Assembly: GCA_040772225.1 (NCBI GenBank)
Contig: JAXGYO010000002.1
Location: forward strand, 620,001 to 684,000
Direction: 5' to 3'
From: JAAYED01 sp040772225
GTDB lineage: Bacteria > Chloroflexota > Anaerolineae > UBA1429
DNA: 64,000 nucleotides
The position numbers were made by a program, and so were the translations under genes. Under the pieces are notes generated by a model, which was not told where the DNA came from, did not search any database, and saw only the letters and a program-made list of their open reading frames with translations. Below are positions 47,451-55,074 of the stretch, in pieces. Each line of letters begins with the position of its first letter. Within the stretch, counting starts at the first letter, position 1.

Positions 47451-48170
47451 ATGCCTGACACCCTGAACATCGTGCTCATCATCCTGCTCTCCGGGCTGGT
47501 ACAGGGCATCACGGGATTCGGATTTGGGCTCTTTGCCATGGGCGCGCTGGTCCTCGTCATGCCGGTGAGGGATGCCACAGTGATCATTGCGTTGCTGTCC
47601 CTGGGCAGCGCAGCCATGAACCTCTGGAGCATTTGGAAGGACATCCCCTGGCACGATGCATGGCCCGTGATCCTGCCGGCCATTCCGACCACGATCCTCG
47701 GAGTGCTCTTGCTGCAATCAATACCCGCGGACATCCTCAAGGCCGGCATCGCTGTCATGATCCTGGTAGGCTGCGCCGTCACCTTCTGGCATCCTCCCCG
47801 CCCTCTGGTCACGCGACCCTTCCCCGCCGCACACCTTACCGGCATTATTGGCGGCCTGTTCGGCGGCGCGCTCAACATGGGCGGGCCACCGATCGTGCTG
47901 TACACCCTGTTGCGCGGCTGGGAAAAGACAGAAGCCAAGTGCATTATGTCGACCTTTTTCTTCGTCACAGGCATCTTGCGCATCGCCATGCACCTGGTCA
48001 CCGGCGCGGCCACCTTTCCGCTCATACGCACATCGCTCCTGCTAATGGTCCCCGCGCTCGCTGCTACCTATGCCGGTGTGTACGTATTCCGGCGGTTGAG
48101 CACCAGGGTCTTTCGTTACGCCGCGGCAGCGCTGCTCGTCGGCCTGGCGGCTCGCGTGCTGGTCGGCTAA
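47451..48170 (+). CDS. TauE/SafE (sulfite exporter) family permease
   Basis: 239 residues with about seven to eight hydrophobic segments. The two TauE/SafE repeats are recognised by GLVQGITGFGFGLFAMG near 15-31 and IIGGLFGGALNMGGPPIVLYTLLRGW near 134-159. The family moves small organic or sulfur anions across the membrane; the substrate here is unknown. ATG 47451, with GGAGTG upstream. The FAD oxidoreductase gene follows after 49 bp on the same strand. Confidence 0.9.
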   Translation: MPDTLNIVLIILLSGLVQGITGFGFGLFAMGALVLVMPVRDATVIIALLSLGSAAMNLWSIWKDIPWHDAWPVILPAIPTTILGVLLLQSIPADILKAGIAVMILVGCAVTFWHPPRPLVTRPFPAAHLTGIIGGLFGGALNMGGPPIVLYTLLRGWEKTEAKCIMSTFFFVTGILRIAMHLVTGAATFPLIRTSLLLMVPALAATYAGVYVFRRLSTRVFRYAAAALLVGLAARVLVG

Positions 48171-48219
48171 ACTGATCGGGCGGAGAGCGTCGGACGGGAA
48201 CCATACTGGAGGCGTCCTC

Positions 48220-49569
48220 GTGAGGACATACGATGTCATCGTGGCCGGTGGCGGCATCGCCGGCGTTGCGGCAGCCGTTGCGGCCGCGAGGAATGGCGCG
48301 CGCACATTGATCGTCGAGCGCCACAACTCGTTAGGCGGCACCATGGCAGCGGGGCTTGTGGGCCCGATGATGACCTTCCACGATCAGCTGGGGCGGCAGG
48401 TGATCAGAGGTCTGGCGCAGGAGGTTGTCGATCGCCTTGTAGCGCTGGGCGCATCGCCAGGACACATCCCCGACACCTCGGGCTATACCTCCACCATCAC
48501 TCCCTTTGACAGCGAGTATCTCAAGCTCGTGGCGCAGCGCATGGTGCTCGAGGCGGGGGCCGACATACTCTACCAGACATTCATCGTCGAGGCGATCACC
48601 GTCGATAACACCGTCCGAGGGATCGCCATCGTGAACAAGGGGGGACGCCAGATGCTGGAAGCTGGCATAGTCATCGACGCCACCGGCGATGCCGACGTGG
48701 CCGCCACAGCGGGCGCGGCGTGTCAACTGGGAAGGCCAGGTGATCACCTGACGCAGCCGGCCAGCCTGATGTTTCGTGTGTCTGGCATCGATGTGGACAA
48801 AATCCGTGCGCATGCACACGCCCACCCGGAAGAGTTTCGTCTGGGCTCGCGCGGCCCGCAAGGGTATGACACAGAACAGCTTCTGGCCGTGTGTGGCTTT
48901 CAGGATGCGATACGCCAGGCTCGCGAGCAGGGAGAGCTACACCTCGAGCGCGACGCCGTACTGTTGTTCTCCACCAACTGGCCGGACCAGGCAACGGTCA
49001 ATATGAGTCGCGTGACCCGTATCAACCCCGTCGATCCGTGGGACCTCTCTCGCGCGGAGATAGAGGCCCGCGAGCAGGTATTTGAGATCATTGCATTCCT
49101 ACGGCGGCACATCCCGGGCATGCAGAAGATTCGCCTCATGGATACGGGCGCCCACATTGGCCTTCGCGAAAGTCGACGGATCGTCGGCGAATACGTGTTG
49201 ACGGGTGACGATTGCGTGAGCGCACGCCACTTTGATGATGCGATCCTGCGCAACGCCTATCCTGTGGATATCCACCAACCCGACGGTTCGGGCGGCACCG
49301 ATCTCTTTTTGCCGCCTGGAGAGACCTACACCATTCCCTATCGCTGCCTGGTACCTGTCGAGACCGATGGGGTGCTGGCCGCCGGCCGCTGCATATCCAC
49401 CGACCATGTGGCGCATGCCTCTACACGGACCTCGCCCACCTGTATGGCGCTGGGGCAGGCAGCCGGCACGGCAGCGGCACTCGCCGTCAGACATAGAGTA
49501 CAACCTAGAGCACTGCTGATCGACGAGTTGCTGAGCGTCTTGAAGACGCAGGGAGCGGACCTGGGATAG
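48220..49569 (+). CDS. FAD-dependent oxidoreductase (FAD_oxidored family)
   Basis: 449 residues. The N-terminal Rossmann motif VAGGGIAGVAAAVAAARNG binds FAD, GDADVAATAGA is the second nucleotide motif, and the C-terminal TSPTCMALGQAAGTAAALAV is typical of FAD_oxidored proteins, whose substrates are mostly unknown. GTG 48220 has GGAGG seven bases upstream. It lies just after the TauE permease and may act on what that protein moves. Confidence 0.86.
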   Translation: MRTYDVIVAGGGIAGVAAAVAAARNGARTLIVERHNSLGGTMAAGLVGPMMTFHDQLGRQVIRGLAQEVVDRLVALGASPGHIPDTSGYTSTITPFDSEYLKLVAQRMVLEAGADILYQTFIVEAITVDNTVRGIAIVNKGGRQMLEAGIVIDATGDADVAATAGAACQLGRPGDHLTQPASLMFRVSGIDVDKIRAHAHAHPEEFRLGSRGPQGYDTEQLLAVCGFQDAIRQAREQGELHLERDAVLLFSTNWPDQATVNMSRVTRINPVDPWDLSRAEIEAREQVFEIIAFLRRHIPGMQKIRLMDTGAHIGLRESRRIVGEYVLTGDDCVSARHFDDAILRNAYPVDIHQPDGSGGTDLFLPPGETYTIPYRCLVPVETDGVLAAGRCISTDHVAHASTRTSPTCMALGQAAGTAAALAVRHRVQPRALLIDELLSVLKTQGADLG

Positions 49570-49680
49570 GAAAATCTGCCCATTGGGAGCCGTTGGAGAC
49601 GGCATCAGAGGCTCCGGGCAGTCTGTTTCCTTTCAGTAATTCCAGGGGACACGATACGAGCGCAGATAGCGGACGCTCGC

Positions 49681-49718
49681 AAAACAAGAAAGGGGCCGTG
49701 ACGTTTATCACAGCCCCT
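49681..49718 (-). terminator. Terminator of tRNA-Asp
   Basis: On the minus strand AGGGGC-GTGA pairs with TCAC-GCCCCT (49691-49718), with one mismatch in the stem, followed by the T-rich TTCTTGTTTT (49681-49690). It lies just after the tRNA. Confidence 0.75.
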
Positions 49719-49722
49719 ACTC

Positions 49723-49799
49723 TGGCGGAAGCGACGGGACTCGAACCCGCGATCTTCGGCTTGACAGGCCGACGTGTTAGACCACTACACTACGCCTCC
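49723..49799 (-). tRNA. tRNA-Asp (GTC)
   Basis: A 77-nt cloverleaf including an encoded CCA (49723-49725). Acceptor GGAGGCG pairs with CGCTTCC (with one G-U pair), the anticodon loop CTGTCAA has anticodon GTC, the discriminator is G as expected for Asp, and the T arm GCGGGTTCGAGTCCCGT is intact. Unlike this gene, the two rrn tRNAs have no encoded CCA. It has its own promoter and terminator. Confidence 0.96.
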
Positions 49800-49809
49800 A
49801 ACGCGCAAA

Positions 49810-49838
49810 ATAGTACCATGCATACGTTCATCTGTCAA
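49810..49838 (-). promoter_or_regulatory. Promoter of tRNA-Asp
   Basis: On the minus strand, a perfect -35 TTGACA (49833-49838) and -10 TACTAT (49810-49815) with 17 bp spacing, 11 bp before the tRNA. Confidence 0.8.
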
Positions 49839-49950
49839 AAGGCACGGATTATCCGGCTGTCGTCTGCACGGGCGCAACCGTCGTCCATCGGGCGCGTAGA
49901 GGAAGGTGTATGCGTCCGGAGCTAACGATCATTGTCAGGAGTCTCAATCT

Positions 49951-51351
49951 GTGAGCGATATCTCCGCTGAACCCCTCGCCCCGGGAACGCGCCTCAAGGG
50001 CCGGTATGAGGTGATACGCCTGATCAAGGGCGGCGGGATGTCATGGATCTATCAGGTCCGCGAACACCGTAAGGATGCGACGACACAGCTCTGGGCGCTC
50101 AAAGAGCTCCGCATCGATGCAGACGACAACCACTCCATCGCCGAGTCCGAGCATCTTTTCGCGCAGGAAGCCCACATTCTTGTGCATCTGAGCCATCCCA
50201 ATCTTCCTCGCGTTGCGGCCTTTTTCACAGAGGATGAACGGTCCTACCTGGTGATGGAGTTCATCCACGGCGAGACGCTGCAGGAACGCCTTGTAGCCGC
50301 AAGGGCGCCGCTACTCGAGGGACAGGTGACGGCGTGGTTCGTCCAGGTCTGCGGTGTGCTCAGTTACCTGCACACTCAGAACCCTCCCGTCATTTTCCGC
50401 GACATGAAACCAAGCAATGTCATGGTCACCCCTGCTGGCGATATCAAGCTGATTGATTTTGGCATTGCGCGCACCTACAAGGCCGGCAAGCAGCGAGACA
50501 CGATCAGCATGGGCTCGGAGAACTATGCTGCGCCGGAGCAGTGGGGTCAGGGACAGACTGATGCGCGCTCCGATGTGTACGCAGTGGGCGCAACGATGTA
50601 TCATCTACTGGCGAATGAGCCGCCGCTCCCCGCTTTTGTGCCGGGCGAACGTGTGCCGCTGAGAAGACGCAACCCTTCCGCCTCTGAGCGTATCGACGCG
50701 ATCATCGAGCGGGCCATGGCCAGAGAGCGAGAGGAGCGCTACCAATCCGCGGAGGAGATGCGACAGGCACTGTTGAGGGGCCTGCCCCCATGGGAGAGGC
50801 TGCGTCTGCTGGGTCAACAGGGTGGCTCTGGAGGAGGGGGAGGAGCACGAACGGCTGCGCAGGGGCGAGTAACAGACACATCACCCGCGGCGCCTATGCT
50901 ATGGCCGGCAGTGAGGGCAACGGCGAACGCCCCTGGCGAACCGCCGGTGTACTGCGCAACATGCGGCGCCGCGAACCGCGCCACCGCACGATACTGCGCA
51001 CAGTGTGGCCACGTGCTGGCACACGAGCTAAGAGGCCATCTCGAGATAGTGAAGCCAGCAGGCTTATCGATTCGTTTTGACCTTGATCGTCAAGAGACGA
51101 TCATCGGTCGCCGCTCCCCAGGCCGCAAGGTCGATTTCGATCTCGGGCCGCATGACCCGCACGGTTATGTGTCGCGGCAGCATGCGCGGATCGAGCGCGC
51201 CGGCGATCACTTTGCGATTGAGGACCTCAAGAGTTCCAACGGCACGGCGGTGAACAGTCGCCGTCTCGCTCCCGGGGCCGCGGTTCGGCTCCGGCAGGGC
51301 GACTTGATCCGTTTGGGTCAGATTGAGCTACGGTTTGTGGAGGCCCGATAG
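49951..51351 (+). CDS. Ser/Thr protein kinase with zinc ribbon and FHA domain
   Basis: 466 residues, no membrane segment. Kinase domain about 18-280 with Gly-rich loop KGGGMS, K51, D169-F170-G171 and activation segment up to AAPEQW. The catalytic loop reads F149-R150-D151-M-K153, so the usual His before RD is Phe. After a Gly-rich linker comes a zinc ribbon (C335, C338, C349, C352), then an FHA domain (about 380-462; IIGRRS, SRQHAR, SSNGTAVN) that should bind phosphothreonine. GTG 49951 has AGGAG nine bases upstream; the frame runs back to 49906. First gene of a five-gene phosphorylation module. Confidence 0.88.
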   Translation: MSDISAEPLAPGTRLKGRYEVIRLIKGGGMSWIYQVREHRKDATTQLWALKELRIDADDNHSIAESEHLFAQEAHILVHLSHPNLPRVAAFFTEDERSYLVMEFIHGETLQERLVAARAPLLEGQVTAWFVQVCGVLSYLHTQNPPVIFRDMKPSNVMVTPAGDIKLIDFGIARTYKAGKQRDTISMGSENYAAPEQWGQGQTDARSDVYAVGATMYHLLANEPPLPAFVPGERVPLRRRNPSASERIDAIIERAMAREREERYQSAEEMRQALLRGLPPWERLRLLGQQGGSGGGGGARTAAQGRVTDTSPAAPMLWPAVRATANAPGEPPVYCATCGAANRATARYCAQCGHVLAHELRGHLEIVKPAGLSIRFDLDRQETIIGRRSPGRKVDFDLGPHDPHGYVSRQHARIERAGDHFAIEDLKSSNGTAVNSRRLAPGAAVRLRQGDLIRLGQIELRFVEAR

Positions 51352-51376
51352 GTTGAGCGAGAAAGGTGTGGTGAAT

Positions 51377-52663
51377 ATGCCGTGTACCGCCTGCGGCCGG
51401 GCTAATCGCCCCGGCGCCAGCTTTTGCGCGTGGTGCGGAGCCCCGATCATCGGTCCAACGCCCCGTGGCGCCGATGCGACCGGGGCCGCAGAGCCGGCTC
51501 TGGAGCCGGAGCAGGACTGGCGTGTGTCTGGCGCTGTGACCCGCAAACTGGAAACAGATCAAATCGTCTCTCCAGAGCAGCTACAGGTCGGGGCCACGCT
51601 GGACGACCGTTACGAAATCATCGAGATGGTCACAGAGACCCCAGACAACAGAGTCTACCGGGCATTCGACCGGTTGCGCTGCCCTGGGTGTGGTCGCGTT
51701 ACCGAGATGGATCCTCCCCCGCCCTATTGCGAAGCCTGTGGCGCACTCATGGCACCGCCGGGACAGGTGACCGTCCTCGAGTATCTCTACCAGCGGCCAG
51801 AGAGCTACGATGGTCATTTTGTGCACGGCGGCCGTGACTATTACGTGGTTTTCGACGCACCTGGCCAGCCGGATCAGATCGTTCACGGTCCTGGCAAGAG
51901 GCTGGTGTTCGGCAGTGCTACCCACATGGGCCACCAGTACGATCACAATGAGGACTCGCTGGATGCACGGCTCTATGCAGATCATCGCGGCGCCTTGCTC
52001 GGCTACTTTGTGGTCGCCGACGGCGTCGGGGGTCAGCAAGGCGGCGAGATCGCCAGCCAGTGCGCCATTGCTGCAGCCTGGCGATCTCTGTACGAAGGTC
52101 TGTGGCAGATGGCGTTTCGTGGCGAGGAGATCCAGGAAGATGTTGCGCGTGCAGCCGTCGTCGATGCCATAGCTGCAGCCAACCGGGCGGTTTTTGCCGA
52201 ACGTGCTACCCGCAAGAGCGATATGACCACCACGATCACTCTGGCGCTGGTGATCGGACGCCGGGTCTACATCGGTAATCTCGGCGACAGCCGCACGTAT
52301 CTGTGGGATGCCCAGGGTCTGCACCGGATCACCAAAGACCATTCGCTGGTGCAACGACTGGTGGACACAGGCCAGATATCGCCTGAGGATGTTTACACGC
52401 ATCCGAGACGGAATGTCATCTATCAATCTGTCGGCGAACGTGCGGATACCGAGCCCGATCTGTACACGGCCGAGATCGGACCGGATGCCCGGCTGCTGCT
52501 ATGCAGCGATGGCCTCTGGGAGATGGTCCGTGAGGAGGGTATCGAAGAGGTGCTCCTGGCAGAGCCGGATGCACAGCGGGCGGCCGACCGTCTGACACAG
52601 AACGCCCTGCTCGCCGGGGGCGCGGATAACATCGCCGTAGTCATAGTGCAAATCGAGCGCTAG
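51377..52663 (+). CDS. PP2C-type protein phosphatase with zinc ribbons and a decayed kinase N-lobe
   Basis: 428 residues. N-terminal zinc ribbon (C3, C6, C17, C20). Residues about 74-98 (LDDRYEIIEMVTETPDNR then VYRAFD) look like a kinase N-lobe without its Gly loop, with a second zinc ribbon (C102, C105, C118, C121) inserted and a hinge-like YYVVFDAPG after it. Residues about 177-428 are a full PP2C: NEDS, DGVGG (D215), GDSRTYLW, CSDGLWEM and DNIAVV keep the metal-binding aspartates. It should remove phosphate placed by the neighbouring kinases. Start may instead be TTG 51353, nine bases after GGAGG. Confidence 0.85.
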   Translation: MPCTACGRANRPGASFCAWCGAPIIGPTPRGADATGAAEPALEPEQDWRVSGAVTRKLETDQIVSPEQLQVGATLDDRYEIIEMVTETPDNRVYRAFDRLRCPGCGRVTEMDPPPPYCEACGALMAPPGQVTVLEYLYQRPESYDGHFVHGGRDYYVVFDAPGQPDQIVHGPGKRLVFGSATHMGHQYDHNEDSLDARLYADHRGALLGYFVVADGVGGQQGGEIASQCAIAAAWRSLYEGLWQMAFRGEEIQEDVARAAVVDAIAAANRAVFAERATRKSDMTTTITLALVIGRRVYIGNLGDSRTYLWDAQGLHRITKDHSLVQRLVDTGQISPEDVYTHPRRNVIYQSVGERADTEPDLYTAEIGPDARLLLCSDGLWEMVREEGIEEVLLAEPDAQRAADRLTQNALLAGGADNIAVVIVQIER

Positions 52664-52690
52664 ACGCTCTGGGAACAGCAGGAGGTGGCA

Positions 52691-53959
52691 ATGGCAGCAG
52701 AGATGCAGCTCAAGATCACAACGAACAAGCAGTACGTTCCAGTCACGAGGACACAGCAGTTGGTGTATGTGCTCGTATCCGCGCAGCCGAGCCAGGTGCT
52801 TGCGCAGACACGGATGGGCCTCAACTTTGGGTTCGTCCTGGACCGCTCGGGGTCTATGCGCGGGGCCAAGATCGATCGTCTCAAGCAAGCGATGGGCATT
52901 GCCGTCTCCCGCTTGAATCCCGATGACCGGGTCTCTGTCACGGTCTTTAATGACAGCGCACAGGTGTTGGCTGCCAGTGGGCTGCTGGGCGAGCAGCGCA
53001 GCCTGTCCTCTCGGGTCAAGGATCTGCGCGCCGGGGGCGGGACACAGATGGCCAGAGGCCTCAGCCTCGGGCTCCGGGAGGTCTTTCGTCACTTTGATGA
53101 ACAGCGCTCCAACCAGGTGCTGCTGCTCACGGACGGCCAGACCTACGGCGACGAGGCGCAGTGCCTCAAGCTAGCGCGTGAGGCGGGCGAGCACCACATT
53201 GCCATCCAGGCGTTGGGGCTGGGTGATGACTGGAATGAGGATCTATTGGACCAGGTCGCTCAATTGAGCGGTGGCATCTCGGATCTGGTCGAGTCCCCGG
53301 ACGAGATCGTCCCGCTATTTGCACAGACCGTAGAGCGCTCGCAAAAGGCGGTCGTACGCAACGCCTCACTGGTACTGCGGCTGGTCGCCGGCATCGTCCC
53401 GCGGCAGGTCTGGCAGGTAACGCCTCTCCTGGCCAACCTGGGCTATATGCCGATCGGCGAGCATGACGTGCAGATCGAACTGGGAGAACTCGATGCCCAG
53501 CAGGGCAAATCCGTGCTCATCGAGTTGCTGCTGCCACCGCGTCAGGCAGGGAGTTACCGCATAGCGCAAGCGCAGGTGACCTATGATCTGCCGCAGACCA
53601 ATCAGGTGGGCCTCGAGGCCCGCGAGGACATCATCCTCCAGTATACCGGCGACGCCAACCTGGCGCGCCAGTACGATCCGGCCGTGATGAACCTGGTGGA
53701 GAAGGTCACCGCCTACAAACTGCAGACAAGGGCCCTGGACGAAGCACGTATGGGCAACGTGGCGGCCGCCACACAAAAGTTGCGCGCGGCCGCGACGCGG
53801 CTTCTCGAGCTGGGCGAGACGGATCTCGCACAGGCGGCGACCGCCGAGGCAGATAACCTGGAGAAATCCGGCCAGATGACGGCCGCGGGCACAAAGAAAC
53901 TGCGCTATCAGACGCGCAAGCTGACTCAGAGACTAACCGACCTCCCCGAAGACCGGTGA
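52691..53959 (+). CDS. von Willebrand factor A domain protein
   Basis: 422 residues. A vWA domain (about 42-220) follows a short beta-rich start. The MIDAS metal site is complete: DRSGSM (D51, S53, S55), GGGTQM for the Thr and LLLTDGQT for the Asp. A beta-sandwich-like middle and a helical C-terminus (about 340-420, ALDEARMGNVAAATQKL) follow. No membrane segment or signal is seen, so it is probably cytosolic. vWA proteins bind partner proteins through the metal site. ATG 52691 has GGAGG five bases upstream. The only module member without a zinc ribbon. Confidence 0.86.
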   Translation: MAAEMQLKITTNKQYVPVTRTQQLVYVLVSAQPSQVLAQTRMGLNFGFVLDRSGSMRGAKIDRLKQAMGIAVSRLNPDDRVSVTVFNDSAQVLAASGLLGEQRSLSSRVKDLRAGGGTQMARGLSLGLREVFRHFDEQRSNQVLLLTDGQTYGDEAQCLKLAREAGEHHIAIQALGLGDDWNEDLLDQVAQLSGGISDLVESPDEIVPLFAQTVERSQKAVVRNASLVLRLVAGIVPRQVWQVTPLLANLGYMPIGEHDVQIELGELDAQQGKSVLIELLLPPRQAGSYRIAQAQVTYDLPQTNQVGLEAREDIILQYTGDANLARQYDPAVMNLVEKVTAYKLQTRALDEARMGNVAAATQKLRAAATRLLELGETDLAQAATAEADNLEKSGQMTAAGTKKLRYQTRKLTQRLTDLPEDR

Positions 53960-53979
53960 GCAGGCAAAAGGAGCAAACC

Positions 53980-55074
53980 ATGAGATGTCAGAATTGTGGA
54001 AGCACCGTACAGGATGACGCTGTTTTCTGCGATCAGTGCGGAGCGCGGCTGGAGGCTGCGGCTGCGAGCGAGGCATCGACACCTGTGCCGTTGAGCCCAC
54101 CCTCCCCTGCGGCATCCTCTGCAAGCACTGCGCCAGAGACGCACAATATCTGCCCCGCGTGTGGGACTGAGAATCTTCCCGGCGAGATGTTCTGCTCAAA
54201 CTGCGGCACGCCCCTTCAGGCGCCGGTTCCTGAGCCTGATCTGACAGTAGAGCCGCCGGCCGCATCGCTGGTGCCCGAGCCGGCGCCAATGAATGAAACT
54301 GCGGCTCCGGCAGTGACAGAGTCGGCGCCGCCAGCAGTGCCTGCGCCATCAGCTGTCGAGCCAACGACTGTCGAGGAACCGGTAGCAGGGCCCGCCGAGG
54401 TCTCCGCGGCGCCGGACAGGTTGACCTGCGCATCCTGCGGTGCCGAATTGGAGCCAGGCGACCGCTTCTGCCATGCCTGCGGTGCTCCCGTGGAGTTGAC
54501 TGCCACGGCGCCTGCGGGGACTGCTGCAACGGCACCGGCAGGTACCGCCGCCGCAGTGCCCGCAACACCCGCAGCTCCGCCCGTGCTGACAGAGTGTCCG
54601 GCCTGTGGCGCACATGTCACACCGGGAACATCGTTCTGCGAGTTCTGTGGTGCGGCCCTGGTGATCCCGGCGGCCAGCTCACCTGCCGCCGCTGTGAGCG
54701 CCCCAGCGCAGGTGGCGACACCAGTTGTCCCTGTATCAGCCGGGGCAGGCACCCCTGTGCTGGTCGTCGTGGAGACGGGGCAGGCCTTGCCCCTGACGCA
54801 AGGCACGGAAGTGCTGGTGGGGCGCGAAGATCCCTACAGCAACGTCTATCCTGACGTCGATCTCACACCGTACGGGGCTGAGGAAAAAGGTGTCTCTCGG
54901 CGCCACTTTAAGCTGACGTTGGCGGAAGGTCAGTATGTGATTCTGGACCTGGGAAGCACCAACTATACATGGGTGAACCAGCAAAGGCTTCAGCCGAACG
55001 TACCTGTCAGCCTCAATGATGGAGACGAAATCAGGGCGGGTCGCCTAAAGCTGGTCTTTCAGACGCGTCCATGA
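53980..55074 (+). CDS. FHA protein with four zinc ribbons
   Basis: 364 residues. Four zinc ribbons of the exact form CxxC-x10-CxxC (Cys 3/6/17/20, 58/61/72/75, 150/153/164/167, 206/209/220/223) are separated by Ala/Pro/Thr/Glu-rich linkers, one containing the repeat TAPAGTAA. A C-terminal FHA domain (about 260-362; VGRED, SRRHF, GSTNYTW) should read phosphothreonine. It looks like a scaffold that joins phosphorylated partners. ATG 53980 has AGGAG at six bases. Its stop overlaps the ATG of the next kinase as ATGA. Confidence 0.87.
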   Translation: MRCQNCGSTVQDDAVFCDQCGARLEAAAASEASTPVPLSPPSPAASSASTAPETHNICPACGTENLPGEMFCSNCGTPLQAPVPEPDLTVEPPAASLVPEPAPMNETAAPAVTESAPPAVPAPSAVEPTTVEEPVAGPAEVSAAPDRLTCASCGAELEPGDRFCHACGAPVELTATAPAGTAATAPAGTAAAVPATPAAPPVLTECPACGAHVTPGTSFCEFCGAALVIPAASSPAAAVSAPAQVATPVVPVSAGAGTPVLVVVETGQALPLTQGTEVLVGREDPYSNVYPDVDLTPYGAEEKGVSRRHFKLTLAEGQYVILDLGSTNYTWVNQQRLQPNVPVSLNDGDEIRAGRLKLVFQTRP

